A stretch of DNA of 64,000 nt from Excoecaria cochinchinensis (GCA_947683425.1 CANTUQ010000031.1:9670501-9734500); one strand, 5' to 3'. Numbered from the stretch's first letter, positions 1 through 11,750 are shown. Translations and numbers: made by a program. The notes: a model not told the origin generated them from the letters alone.

Positions 1-1021
1 TAAAAAATAAGAAATAAGAAATAAGAAGAAAATAATAAGACTAAAAGAACTTACATGTTAACTAGCTAATTTTAAATAAAAAAATAAATTAAAATTAAAC
101 TAAGAAATTGAGCCAAGAATAATTACCCTCAAAATTTATTTTGATGAAGAGAAGGTAAGATCCAATTCCTTGTCTTGTATTGTTGGAATAAAATTAGAAA
201 ATAAAATATTGAAAGTGAATTTTTACTCAAGAACAAATAATTTATTTATTTGTCTCAAAGCAAAAATTGTCAATTGAAAATAAGAAAATTGTCAAGAACA
301 AAAATTGTTATTTTTTGCCTTAAGAATTGCTGGAAATTCCTTTAGAACTTCAGAGAATTTGCGCTTGAAAGAAGAAAGAAGAAGAAAAATATTTTCTAAA
401 GAAATCCCCCTCAATTCTCACTAAAAAACTCTTTTTATTCCCTTTAAAATTCAGATTTTTTAATTAAGAAATTAAATTAATTTAATTCCCATAACTACAA
501 AAAACCACTGAATTTATTGGGTTGGAAAATAGAAGGTTTTTTGAATTAAATTTTGCAAAAAAAATGAGTTAAAAAGCATTTAAATTGAAGAATTTATGGC
601 CAAAAAGGCCAAAATAGGCAAAACGGACGAACACGGACGCGGGGCGCCCCGTCGGTGCGCCCGACAAGCTGCGCGCGCGACAGGTAGCCCGTCAGCGCGT
701 GCTCGCGCGCACGGCGCGCGCTCCGCCTGCGCGCTAGGCCCGCGCCCAGCGCTGCCACAGCCCGACACTCGTCCGAAAATTTTTTTTTTTTTTTAAATTT
801 CCTATAACATATAATAATTTAAAAACTCACTTTTTTCATCACAAAATAATTTTTAAAATACTTTAAAAATATTTTTGAAATACAATTTTATTTAATTTTA
901 AAACAACAAATCGACAAGGAAATCGTCACTTCCAACTTCATTCTTTTTGCCTATAGATCGGCACACTTAATTTCATCATTGGGTAATCCTGATCAAGGCT
1001 ACTCGGGACCCGGTGTCTACA
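1..1021 (-). repeat. T1 3' LTR, promoter-side part
   Basis: This aligns almost base for base with about 11945-12951, the same part of the other T1 LTR, and ends at the same CCGGTGTCTACA terminus. The LTR is about 2.85 kb, so some 1.8 kb lies left of the window. The main differences from its partner are in the GC-rich block near 611-773. Confidence 0.92.
611..773. other. CpG-rich block inside the T1 3' LTR
   Basis: About 160 bp made mostly of CG-containing words such as GCGCGC stand inside otherwise AT-rich LTR. The counterpart at 12556-12716 is just as GC-rich but differs by many substitutions and indels, although the flanks are nearly identical. The open frames seen through it on both strands have no recognisable protein similarity. 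Confidence 0.7.
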
Positions 1022-1037
1022 GTTGCCCCCAATTTTG
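1022..1037 (-). other. T1 polypurine tract
   Basis: On the minus strand the sequence AATTGGGGGCAAC directly precedes the LTR start TGTAGACACC. This is where the plus-strand DNA primer should lie. The same arrangement recurs at 38337. Confidence 0.8.
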
Positions 1038-1174
1038 GGGAAACTAGTGTGTGGGTGCCTAGGTGAGCCAAAATTCAGAAAAAGGAAAGAAGCGCGTACC
1101 AGAGGCGGCGACCTTCCTGCTGTTCCCTTAGGAACACTGCTATGACTTGAAATATGAATATCGTCTCCGAGTGG

Positions 1175-1765
1175 CACTGAGTCGCTGACAAGACTACGAA
1201 GTGCTAGAAACCATCCTCAGACGGTGATGCGCCGAGTCGCTACCAAGACCATAAAACGCGAAAGATAAATCGCACCGAGCCGCTGACAAGGCTACTAAAA
1301 GTGCCCTGCACGGAGTTGCTGACAAGACTACTAAACGTACAGGTGCTATCTGTAGATAGTGATGCGCCGAACCACTGACAAAGCTACTAAAAGCGCAGAA
1401 CGAAAAATCGCACCGAGCCGCTGACAAGGCTACCAAAAGTGCGCTGCACGGAGTCGCTGACAATACTACTAAACGTACAGGTGCTATTTGCAGATAGCGA
1501 TGCGCCGAGCCACTGACAAGGCTACTAAAAGCGCACAAGAGAGATGCACCGAGTCACTACCAAGACTACCAAAAGTGCACGAAAGAACTACACTGAGCCA
1601 CTACCAAAGCTACCAAAAGTGCACTGTTCCTTCTTCTGATTATGATGCGTCGAGTCGCTAACAAGACTACGAAATGCGAAACTTGCTCTTCTGAGCTGCA
1701 CCGAGTCTGCTACAGACTACCAAAAGTGCACTGCACCGAGTCGCTACCAAGACTACTAAAAGTGT
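1175..1765. repeat. Tandem repeats in the T1 3' UTR
   Basis: Degenerate units of roughly 36-55 bp run through the block, each with a core like GCACCGAGTCGCTACCAAG and a tail like ACTACTAAAAGTGC. Within it a longer period of about 130 bp (1282-1414 against 1415-1545) shows grouped units were duplicated again. A minus-strand open frame at 1194-1538 is a by-product of the repeat. Some Ogre/Tat elements are known to carry tandem arrays here. Confidence 0.85.
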
Positions 1766-2914
1766 AGGATTCCATCTTCGAATGGTGACTGTCTTCTTTT
1801 AGATATTTCCTGCAAAATTATGTGCACAAAAATACATACAAGAAAACGTGTGTGCATGATATGAGATGTGAATGCTTGCAAGAATGTATAGACCATGCCC
1901 TAGGTGGCCCAGGGTGTGCTGAGGATATAGCTTGGTTGCTCCACCATGCCCCCGGAATCAATAGGATTGTCATCTTGGCCTTAGGGATTCCGTCCCCAAT
2001 AAGTTTTCTGAAAGAGACATCCAATGCATCTTTGCCCCCCGGTCGATGATCATATGCCCAGGATTCTGACTCATGTCCTGAATTATGCCTTATCTAGCTG
2101 AAAAGAAGATCATCCGAAGTATACTGCCTTATTACTCCAGGCATCGAAAGTCATTATTTTAAAGGTATTGCGTCCCTTGTGAATTTTCACACTAGCTTTT
2201 CTTTGTGGGAAATGCGTCCCTTTGGGGGATTTTCACATAACCTTTTGCCTAACTTTTGCCTGGGATGGACCCAACCCAAACCAGCGGCTTTTTATTTTTA
2301 TATATTTTTGCAAGGCAGACTGTCTGTCTCCAGGTTTTCACCCTGCCCTTTGGCCTAACTTTTGCTTAGAGAGCCAGTTACGGTTTTCATCTCTAACGGC
2401 CTCTCTTTTTTTTAAGATTTTTTTATCTTTTTTTTTATTATTTTTTATTAAACTGCAAGAGAAAGCTATTATCAGAACCACCACTAAGAGTGAATAGCAC
2501 ATATCTGCTTAGGCACCTTCTGACAGAATGATTAGATAATAGTCATTAGATGAATAAGTGATATATTTCTTTTTAAGGCAGAACTTAAAGAACAATGTAA
2601 ACTGTATTCTTTTATACAATGCAAAATTGAGTATATTTCTATATGATTTCATCATACATGATCCTTATTTAACAAGAATTCAAAAACACAAGACTACACC
2701 TAATCTCGGAATAGATCTTGTAAACATCAAACTCCTGTTATCAATCGGCCTTCTCAGGTTTTCTCGATTGCATATTCTCTCTTGGCCCTTAATTTTTGCC
2801 CAGGATGCCTTTTTTTGGTTTTTACCCTGACAGGGCGCCCAATTTTAGCAAGGCTACCTTTTTTCGGTTTTCGACCTGCGGGGCATTTATTCTCTTCTTT
2901 TCATTTTTTGGTCT
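1766..2914 (-). other. T1 3' UTR, non-coding
   Basis: Between the tandem array and the integrase stop I see no coding domain. Stretches around 2160-2400 and 2690-2900 recur in the T4 3' UTR around 39680-39920 and 40290-40410, including the phrase CCTTTGGCCTAACTTTTGCTT, so this is a shared Tat 3' UTR. Confidence 0.75.
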
Positions 2915-4126
2915 TTAGCCATGGAACCTTTTTAGTCTATCAACATTGACCGGGTCTTTAAACTCATTCCCATGGCTGTCTGCCATGATTGCTGCTCCCT
3001 TTGTTAGCAACTTTTTCAAAATGAACGGACCTTCCCAGGTTGGCCTGAATTTTCCTCGTATGTCTGGCACTCCCGGCCTCATCATCTTAAAGACCAAATC
3101 CCCTTCTTTCAACGGGTGCTTTCGTACCTTCTTGCCAAAGGACCGAGCTAGTCTCTTCTGATAAACTTGATTGTGATAATAGGCTCTCAACCTATCTTCA
3201 TCCAACAGATTCAACTACAATAATCGCTGTTGTACCCATTCTGTCTCTGGAATCTCGGCTTCCATGACTACCCTTAAGGATTTCAGCTCAATTTCAACTG
3301 GCAGAACTGCTTCGGTTCCGTATACCAGAGAGAACGGTGTTGCCCCCGTAGAGGTTCTGACTGTGGTTCTATAACCCCAGAGTGCAAAAGGCAGCTTTTT
3401 CGCCCAATCTTTATAGCTCTGAACCATCTTGGCCAATATTATTTTCACATTCTTGTTCGCCGCTTCAATCGCACCGTTAGCTTGAGGACGGTAAGGAGAA
3501 GACTTATGATGCTGGATTCCACACTTCTGAAGCATCTGTTTAGTTTCTACTAAGAATTGCACCCCATTATCAGATACAATATGGTGTGGGAGGCCATATC
3601 TGCATATCAAATTTCGTTCGATGAACTTAGCCATATCCCTAGCATCAATCTTCTTGAAAGATTCAGCTTCGACCCACTTAGTGAAATAATAAATGGCAAC
3701 TATGATGAATCTATGCCCATTAGACGCTGTAGGATGTATCTCGCCTATGATATCTATCCCCCAAGCTGCAAATGGCCATGGAGATGTCAAATTATGTAGC
3801 TCTGAAACTGGGACATGCCTTAAATTCGCGTATTGCTGGTATAACTGGCATTGCTTCACATATTTTGAACAATCTGTATCCATTGTGAGCTAATAGAATC
3901 CTTGGCGCATGATCTTCTTCGCTAAGGCTAAGCCATTCATGTGAGCTCCACAGACTCCGGCATGAACCTCTTCCATAACCTTTTCAGCTTCTTTCTCTGC
4001 CAAATATCTTAACTGGATACCATCGACTTGTCTCTTATACAAAGTGCCATTTACACTGATGAACTGAGTGGACAACTTTCGAATCATCCTTTGGTCTTTC
4101 TCGGTGGCTTCTTCTGGAAAAACTGA
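2915..4126 (-). pseudogene. T1 integrase, two internal stops
   Basis: Integrase would insert the element cDNA into the chromosome. Read from 4126 down, an N-terminal zinc-binding part (HAGVCGAHMNG) is followed by a stop at 3890-3892. The catalytic core has the triad Asp in WGIDIIGEI, Asp in HIVSDNG and Glu in NGAIEAANKN, with 35 positions from the second Asp to the Glu. After a stop at 3215-3217 comes a C-terminal GPF-type module (WEGPFILKK), and the frame ends at 2915. All pieces share one frame, so only the stops break it. The zinc finger is damaged: the second Cys pair reads CQLY where CxxC is expected. No chromodomain is seen, as usual for Tat. Confidence 0.9.
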
Positions 4127-4651
4127 CTATTCCAAATAATTCTGAATGTCATAGTACCAAGGGTTTCCATCAGTGGCCCCAACATCCATCACCTGCTCAG
4201 CTTCAAAGCAAGGCTTTTCCGAACTAGAGATTAGCACGGGTTTCATAGTAACCCTTGTTGGATTATTCCACATGGACACCAATGTCGCGAAAGCATCGGC
4301 CAATTGATTCTCATCCCTGGGGGTGAAGTGAAAAGTGCAAGTCTCGAATTGGCTACTCAACATTCTCAAGTGCTTCACGTAAGGTAACAGCCTCTCTTCC
4401 ATAACTGACCATTCCCCTCTGATATGATGGATCACTAATGAAGAATCTCCAAAGACTTCTGCGGTCTTTGCCCCTAGAGCCAGCAATGCTTCCAATCTGA
4501 AGATGCAAACTTCATATTCAGCTTCATTATTAGTCACCTTGTACCTCAACTTCTTGGCTAATGGCAGCTTTTCACCATCCGGGGTCGTAAGAACGATCCC
4601 TGCTCCTGCCCCTTTACTGTTGACTGCCCCATCAAAGAACAATTGCCACCC
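4127..4651 (-). pseudogene. T1 second RNase H, archaeal type (aRH)
   Basis: An RNase H fold of about 170 residues lies between the RT-RNase H and integrase blocks, as in Tat-lineage dual RNase H elements. Visible motifs are the first catalytic Asp in FFDGAVNSKGAGAG, the Glu in NNEAEYE, the Asp in GDSSLVI and a late Asp in ENQLADAF. All four acidic positions look kept, so the fold may be catalytically sound. Stops at 4652-4654 upstream and 4127-4129 downstream cut it from its neighbours in the same frame. It probably helped remove the RNA template, since the ordinary RNase H of this lineage is often degenerate. Confidence 0.88.
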
Positions 4652-6009
4652 CTATATTGCTATGGCCATAACATATTCATTTGGAAAATTGTATTCGAAT
4701 TGGTCTCCCTCAATAGGATGCTCAGCCAAGAACTCAGCTACAGCTCTTCCTTTAATGGTTTTCCTGGTGATGTATTCGATATCGAACTCCTGCAACAGTA
4801 ATAACCATCTTCCCATCTTTCCCAGCAAAGAGGGCGCTTCCTGAAGGTACCTAAGCGGGTTATGCTTGGCAACCGCTTGTACACTGAAGGAATGAAAGTA
4901 GTGCCGCAACTTCTTAGAAGCCCAAATAACTGCTAAGCAAATCTTTTCCACTTCCACATATTTGGCTTCATATGTCAAGAATTTCTTGCTAAGATAGTAA
5001 ACAGCAAATTCTACCCCAAAATCATCCTCCTGGGCCATCATGGCACCCACTGAATTGTCTTTTATCGCCAGATACAAGATTAGTGGCTTGGCATGCCGTG
5101 GTGGTCTTAAAATTGGAGAATTCAAGAAATAATCCTTAATAGTATCAAAAGCCAATTGACAATCATTATTCCACACCACCGGCTGATTCTTCCTAAGAAG
5201 TTTGAAGATGGGCTCACATACTGAAGCCAGCTTGGCAATAAATCGGCTGATGTACTGAAGCTTTCCCAGGAAACTTCTAACCTCTTTCTCTTTCTGAGGC
5301 ACTGGTATCTCTCTGATGGCCCTAACCTTGTCAGGATCTACTTCAATTCCTCTCTGGCTTACCACATGGCCTAACAGTTTACCCGAGGTAACTCCAAAAA
5401 TGCACTTCTTGGGATTGAGGCGCAGATCATACTTATTAATCCTTTGAAAGAACTTTTCTAAGGCCTCGAAGTGACCTTCTCTGGTAGCTGACTTGATCAT
5501 CATGTCGTCAACATACACCTCCACTTCCTTATGGATCAAATCATTGAGAACTCTGGTGGCCATCTTCTGATAGGTCGATCCTGCATTCTTTAGTCCGAAA
5601 GGCATAACCCGGTAAGCAAATGTACCCCATTCGGTGATGAAGGCTGTCTTAATCCGATCCACTATCTTGTTAAGGATTTGATTGTACCCTGCGTACCCAT
5701 CTACAAAGCTGTACATCATGCAAGCAGCGACACTGTCTACCAGGACATCAATATGAGGGAGAGGAAAATCATCTTTCGGGCAGGCTTTGTTCAGGTCCCG
5801 ATAGTCCACACATACTCGAACTTTTCCATCCTTTTTAGCCACAGGAACCACATTAGCCAGCCACGTCGGGTATTTAACCTCCAGTAGAAACTTAGCCTCA
5901 ATCTGCTTATGGATCTCCTCTTTCACCTTCTGAGCCCATTCTGGCCTAAGTCTTCTGAGCTTTTGCTTGACCAGTTTACTTTCTGGGTAAGTTGGAATGG
6001 CATGTTCGG
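4652..6009 (-). pseudogene. T1 reverse transcriptase and first RNase H
   Basis: The main frame runs from 5926 down to a stop at 4652, and similarity continues upstream to about 6009 (RLRPEWAQKVKEE). RT motifs are VRVCVDYRDLNKACPKD, FVDGYAGYNQI (residues 74-80 of the 5926 frame), MPFGLKNAGSTYQ and the catalytic box YVDD (138-141). A connection follows (RSFLGKLQYISRFI), then an RNase H with LILYLAIKDNSVGAMM and a Glu in VEKICLAVIW; its first catalytic Asp is not where expected, which is common in this lineage. A deletion of about 7 bp near 6010-6025, judged against T2, shifts the frame between linker and RT. The polymerase core itself is uninterrupted. Confidence 0.93.
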
Positions 6010-6969
6010 CTACATCTCGATCAACATGTCCTCGTAGGTCCAGGCAAAGACTTTTTCATATTTTTTTAATATTCTCTCAAATTTTAGCCTCTCCTCAGGA
6101 GTTATATCTGATGCTATCAAAATTTCCTTTGGATTCTCCAAAGTTTCGAGATTAAATGCAGTCGTGCTAGTTGAGTTAATGTCAAAGATGAATGCATCAT
6201 GATCATGAGAAATAAAATCATCAGAAACATCACACAAGTAAGCAAAGTTATTCATCTCATTAATGTAATCAGAAACATTAACATTGTCATTAAAAAGTTC
6301 TGGCATAAAAATAGTATCTAAATAACTATTGCCTTCATCTTCTGTCGACGATGATGCTGCATCCAACTGTGCTTTAACTTCTTGGCTTGGCGAAGGCTTT
6401 TCAACTACCTCCGATGAAATCTCCAAATCTTCAAACTTTAGCTCTGGCTCTACCATCTTTTCCTTTCCTTTCAACCTGGTAGCTAACAGCTTATCAGTGA
6501 CAATCTCCTCGGGCTCATCCTTGTCCCAAACACTGCACTGAGTCATGATCTCCTCATCCCAGAAGTTCTCTGCGGACTTGATAATTCCAACATCCCAGTC
6601 AAAGACATCATTGAAAATTTCAAACCCCGGAATGATCTTTCCATCCACCCACTGAGGCTCTTCTTCTCCAGTATAGGCACAGACCGAAGATGAGGGAACA
6701 AAACTCTCTGAAATGTGGGGAATCTTCTCTGATACTTTTTTCCTGCCATGTCCTCCTTTGTAACCCAGACCCTTTCGATCTTTCTGGCCTTGTGTTGTGA
6801 TGGCATTTTGCAACCCCTGCGAATTTTTACCCAATCCGGCCCCTGGGAGGAAATGCATCCTCTTCATCATGTTCATCACCTGAGGGCTACCTGCCAAGCC
6901 CTGCTCCTCACCAATCACTGATACGTGGAAGCCACTAAATGGCTGATTAGAGATCCTCAAGGCAAACAC
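6010..6969 (-). pseudogene. T1 protease-RT linker with G-patch motif
   Basis: A frame of 319 residues joins protease to RT. Residues about 33-75 (6744-6873) have the spacing of a G-patch: LPGAGLGKNSQG, a gap, then RKGLGYKGG. G-patches are glycine-rich RNA-binding or helicase-activating modules, known for example at the end of betaretroviral proteases. The rest is acidic and low in complexity, with conserved spots such as FEIFNDVFDW and ILIASDITPEE just before RT. The same arrangement is found in T2 (13190-14278 and 16719 on), and the pre-RT part survives in T4 (41095-41319). The frame is cut off by a TAA at 6970-6972 and by the frameshift near 6010. The G-patch reading is by eye. Confidence 0.78.
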
Positions 6970-7338
6970 TTAGTTCTCTCTTGCTGCTTTAATGGTCACC
7001 ACCTCCCCTTCATGAGGTATCTTTACCATTTGATGTAGGGTGGATGGCACTCCTCCCAATTTATGGAACCACGGTCTTCTTAGTAGGGCTGAGAAATTTA
7101 CTGGGATAGGCAAGACCACAAACTCTGCCTCCGTCTCAATAGGCACAATCCTAACTAGAGCTCTGAATGTTCCCAATGCATGTCTTCGAGAATTATCGTA
7201 GGCTGTGATGGTCAGATCAGACTTACTCAACATACTCTCGTCCAGCCCAAAAGCCTGAAGTGCCACTAGGGGGCAAACATTTATGGATGATGTATAGTGG
7301 TCGGTTGTGATTGGGGCCTTCAGTTGGCAAATCTGCAT
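6970..7338 (-). pseudogene. T1 aspartic protease remnant, active site deleted
   Basis: A retropepsin-like half is seen: SSINVCPL, LTITAYDNSRRHALGTF, FVVLPIPVNFSALLRRPW and PSTLHQMVKI. T2 has the matching PANFAVLLGRPWFHKL. In retropepsins the catalytic Asp-Ser/Thr/Asn-Gly triplet comes just before the equivalent of SSINVCPL. Here the gag frame (LPTEGPNHNRPLYI) runs straight into that segment in another frame, so the triplet has been deleted and the two parts overlap at 7223-7338. This copy cannot have had protease activity. Confidence 0.82.
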
Positions 7339-9356
7339 CAGAAAACACCAGTCTTTCCCCTGATCCCCCCTTGACGAGATCTAGCAGCTCAGATGGAGAA
7401 ATTGTGGTGGCTACGGTGGACTCACTCAATGCCTCGACTAACTTTTGTCTATGAGAAGGGGACTGCCTTAGAAGGTCCCAAATAGATATCTGAGCCGTGG
7501 TCTTTTTCAGCTGCTTTATTATGGAATTTTCTTCCGGCTCCTTCTCCACAGGTGCTTGCACTGAGTCCTGCTGCTTCTCAATTTCTGGGACCACTCTCCC
7601 ACTTCTTGTTACAGCTCCAACTCTCTTATCCTCCTCCGAATCCCATGGATCCACAAACTCTCCATCTTTCTCATCTTCGTCCTCGTCTCCATTCTCACTA
7701 GTGGACCAACAGTCTATCGTCACCACGGGAATCCCTTCTTCACTTGCCTCAGGGCGAGTGATAGCGACGTACTCATTGCCATATAAATCTTGAAGGACAT
7801 ACCATTCAGGTAGGCTCGACCCAACCATGAAGACAGGCGGCAGCACAGCATTAAAATTAGACTTCTTCTTGCTCTCCCTCTTTTCAGGATCGGTGATCTG
7901 CTTACTATCGATCAGATCCTGAATCCGGTGCCTCAGCCTAAAGCAATTATTTGTCAGATGACCCGTATGTTGGTGAAAGGCACAGTACTCGTTCTCTTTA
8001 TGCCCCGGTTCTCCTTGGGTCTTAGCTGGCCTAGGTGGCAGGGGTTGTAGCTTCCCCTCCTTCATCAACCTCTTCAGTACCCATGATAAAGGCCTACCCA
8101 AATTCGAGAAGTACCTCTGATTCATTCCTGTTGCCGACACCTCAGCTGTCTTCCCAATTCTGTTACCACCGCTGAAACTAGCTGACTTGGTTGCACCTTG
8201 ATTGTTGTAGGCCTTCTTGGCATAAGCGTCACTGCTTGCCCTTCTGGCCATATATTCTCCTTCTGCCTCTATAGCAATGTCCTTCAAGGACTCCCAATCT
8301 TTCAGCCCCTTCATTCTAAGTCCATCTCTCAGATGTGGGCTGGCATTCCGAATGAATAACCGGATCTGATCAGGTGTATCGGGTTTGTACTTCATCTCCA
8401 AAACCCGGTTCCTCCACCGAGTGAGATATTCATGAAAAGACTCCCCAGCCTTCTGTTGTAGCAGCTCTAAATCCTTCACTGCATGCGGGTACTGTAATCA
8501 TATTGCTTTAGGAACTCTTCAGTCAACAAGTCCCAGTCTTCTTTGGACCTCCTGTCCAGCCCATGGTACCAGTCAATGGCAGCTCCTGTAAGACTCAAGC
8601 AAAAGTATTCTATCTTCTGCTTCCTTGTTAAAGTTGTCCCCTTCATGACTAGTGAATACTGTTTGATGTGTGCAGCAGGGTCTGAAGTACCGTCAAATTT
8701 TGGGATATCAGGCATCTTGAAGTTCTGGGGGACCAGATCATCCCCATCCAATTCACGATCCTCCGGGTTCATTCCCCTTCCTACCGTCATCATCCTTGTT
8801 ATAGCCTCAAACTTCTCCTCCATCTTTCTCCACATTGCTTCCTCCAGCTTGGGTGACTTTCCCTTTGCTATCATCTATTCCTCTTGCTCATCCTCCCATA
8901 GGTCAACCTCAGATCTCGGGCCTTCTCTACGCTCAACAGGTGCCGGTGCTCTTTGCTCAACTACAGGTGGGTCAACTACAGCAGGGGGATCCTCCCTAAC
9001 AGCCCCTTGTTCATCTGGCCCCCTAATAGGAGCAGTAGCAACTTGTTGCCCAGCTATGGTAGTGGCAAGATTGCCCATCATGGCCATCATCCTGGCCTCA
9101 ACCTCCTCCATTTTTTTTCCTACTTCCTCGGTAATCATTGCCCTGGTTGCATCAGACCCATTGGCTGGATTAGACATACTTGATGCTTCTGAAGAGAAAG
9201 TCTCACTACTATCTGAAAGAGAATCTGTGCTCCGATACGACACTAGCTCTGGTAACCCCAAGAGTGGAATCCTTCTCAACCGACCGTCGGGACCCCTAAA
9301 CCACCGGGGCGAATCTATGATGGCTGAAACAAATACATCTCGTTAGGATGATGCAT
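7223..9356 (-). pseudogene. T1 gag, three broken pieces
   Basis: Gag forms the particle that packages element RNA. The N-terminal piece (9279-8875) is Ser/Glu-rich with a helical stretch (EEVGKKMEEVEARMMAMMG) and ends in an in-frame TAG. The core (8874-8476) contains FKMPDIPKFDGTSDPAAHIKQ and CLSLTGAAIDWYHGL, typical of Tat gag. A deletion of about 7 bp near 8478, judged against T4, shifts frame into the third piece (8479-7223), which has ESFHEYLTRWRNRV and a zinc-knuckle-like CAFHQHTGHLTNNC. The probable start is the ATG at 9354-9356, because ATGCATCATYC is kept in T3 at 35154; a 2-bp length change then puts the T1 start out of frame. Confidence 0.88.
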
Positions 9357-10082
9357 GATTGAAATGCAATGCATGGTCATGCTGATGCAACATAGACAAA
9401 CACATGCAAGCAGATAGATCCTTCCAACTTTATTGCCCCCAGACATGAGGTAGTATAGTCTCTTTCCTAGGTGGGCTTTATCTAAGGGTTAACAGGGAAC
9501 CCTTTAGACGCGTATGGTGCACGATGGAAAACCGGCAGCATAACAGCTCTTTAATGTACACACGTATGAGTGTTTGGCCATTATATATTTAAACACCTCA
9601 ATTAAACTAAGATGGGCCCATCGGGGCATGAAAGCCTTTAATGAAACCATTTAATTTAACTGATTTCGTTTAATATATGATGGCCCAGGTAGCAAGCACG
9701 GTATTACGGTACATTTCACCTAGTGGAAGTATCTATTGCCATTACATGAGCTTTGGTCAAAGGTAGTGATACTCTAGGGCTACCCAAGCATGGTCCCTGC
9801 CAACGGGTCTAGCTCATCACGAGCATAACGACCGATCGGGTCACTATTTGATATACCTTGATGGTACGAGGCTTGGGCTGGTGATTATCCTTAACACTTT
9901 CCTAAATTGAGTGAAAATAGGGTCGTGCTTCGGGAATGCACCGGGGTTAAAATAGGGACCAAACTAGCATAATCTAAAGCTCTAGCATGGATGCAATGCA
10001 ATTTCGAAAAGAGATGAAATTTCCAAATTAAAACTCAATCATAAATTTTAACCAAGGTACTTTCGAAAGGAAGTCTCTTATT
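9357..10082 (-). other. T1 5' leader
   Basis: Non-coding stretch between priming site and gag. It matches the T3 leader at 35155-35882 closely in places, for example the blocks around 9520 and 9780 that contain CTACCCAAGCATGGTCCCTG. No long conserved frame is seen, so it probably holds packaging and translation signals. Confidence 0.75.
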
Positions 10083-10083
10083 G

Positions 10084-10101
10084 TCCCCAGTGGAGTCGCC
10101 A
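10084..10101 (-). other. T1 primer binding site (tRNA-Arg type)
   Basis: Read on the minus strand this is TGGCGACTCCACTGGGGA, complementary to the 3' end of a plant tRNA-Arg except for one probable change. It lies one base from the LTR end. Tat/Ogre elements are known to use tRNA-Arg. Confidence 0.85.
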
Positions 10102-11484
10102 CTGTGACGCGCGCCGAACCCCGTAGGCCCCTGAAAGCCCGCTTTTAGGCTATCAGGAGAGGTTCATAAAACTTGTAAGGTATTTATAAGTGCGTCTATT
10201 TTAGGAAATAAGGAGATTTCATGGAGTCGCCACCCAATAAAACATTGGGAAAGTTTCTCTCGCCTCGGAGAGCCTAAGACTGCGCTTTTATCCATTTTGG
10301 GCCAACCAAAGGGGTCTTGGAGGGTAAACCTCTCTCCCTAAGGAGCCTAGGATTAACGTCTAAATCTCGTGACACAAGAGGTGTCTTGGAGATCCCATCG
10401 AAATGGGTCTCTCGCCTCGTTGAGCCCAAAGACCAGAGAAGGCTCGGGACTCCCCATTTATTCATACCTTAGTTAAGTTTATAATTGAGTTTTGAATTTA
10501 TTATTTCATCTATTTTCTCATTCAATTTTAATGCAATTTAATTACACGCATATCAATCATATAATAAAAGCAATAAATAAAATAAATGAAAGCAAAATAA
10601 ATCACAACAAAACTAGGGGCGGAATACAACCCCCATTTGTAAATAAAATGCAAATCATACATAAATCGGACTATTTATTAAAAATGAGGACATTGGTCCT
10701 CTCATGTATAATTTAAGAAAATAATTTTAAAGTGATAATTTACTTTAGATGAAAAATCTAGGACATTGGTCCAATTTTTATTAAATAAAACCCAATTTAG
10801 TTTAATAGAAATATTTTTGTGATTTTTTAATTAACGTGCATAAAAATAAATTTATTACAAATTACATATAAAAAAAACAAAATAATGAAAGCAAAATAAT
10901 GAAAATAATAAAAAATTAACAAATTAACTTCCAAATGGATCTTCAAATCTTCATGGGCTCCCACTTGGCAAAAACTCACACATAAAGAATGAGTATTGAA
11001 AATAAAAACAAATGAAAATGAAGTTAGTAATAAAAAATGAATTAAACATATAACATGAAAATAATTAAATTAATGCAAACAAAATTGTATCATGTATGAC
11101 AAGCCAATTAAAATGACATAATAAAAATATGCAATTTAACAAATTAATAAAATCAACATGCTAAAAAAACATAAAATAGTGTTAATAAAATCTAGCATGA
11201 ATAAAAACACAAGATAACATCAATAACATCCAATCATGTATAAAAAGCAAAATAAGTAATAAAAATCAGCATGCATAAAACATATTAATAATATTGATAA
11301 AAAGCCAACATGCCTAAGCAAACATAAAATAATAGTTATAAAACTCAACATGCAAAAACATGAATAGAAAATACAAACATAAAATTCAGCATGTGTAAAA
11401 ACATAAAATAATAAAAACAATATCCAACATGTATAAAAAGTAAAGGTAATAATAAAAATCAGCATGCATAACAAATAAATAATA

Positions 11485-11750
11485 ATAATAATAATAAAAT
11501 TAAACAAGAATAAGGATAATAATAATAATACTAATGATGGTAATAACTGCAATAATAATAACACAATAATAAACAAAGAATATAAACAATCAAACATAAT
11601 AATAATAACAATAATAATAATAATAATAATAATAATAGAAGAACAATCATATAAACATGCAAGAACAATAGGAAATAAAATCAATATGGCATATTTAAGG
11701 CATGCTAATAATAATAATAACAATAATAATATGAACAATCACATAAGTAC

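Noticed and set aside
596..796. Ala/Arg-rich frames in the CpG-rich block, both strands
   Set aside because: GC-rich DNA has few stops; the partner LTR gives a different peptide, so there is no coding constraint.
1194..1538. Minus-strand frame with duplicated peptide segments
   Set aside because: It follows the tandem repeats of the T1 3' UTR; peptide repetition reflects DNA repetition.
3557..3893. Plus-strand frames opposite the T1 integrase
   Set aside because: The minus strand holds clear integrase motifs; these are antisense shadows.
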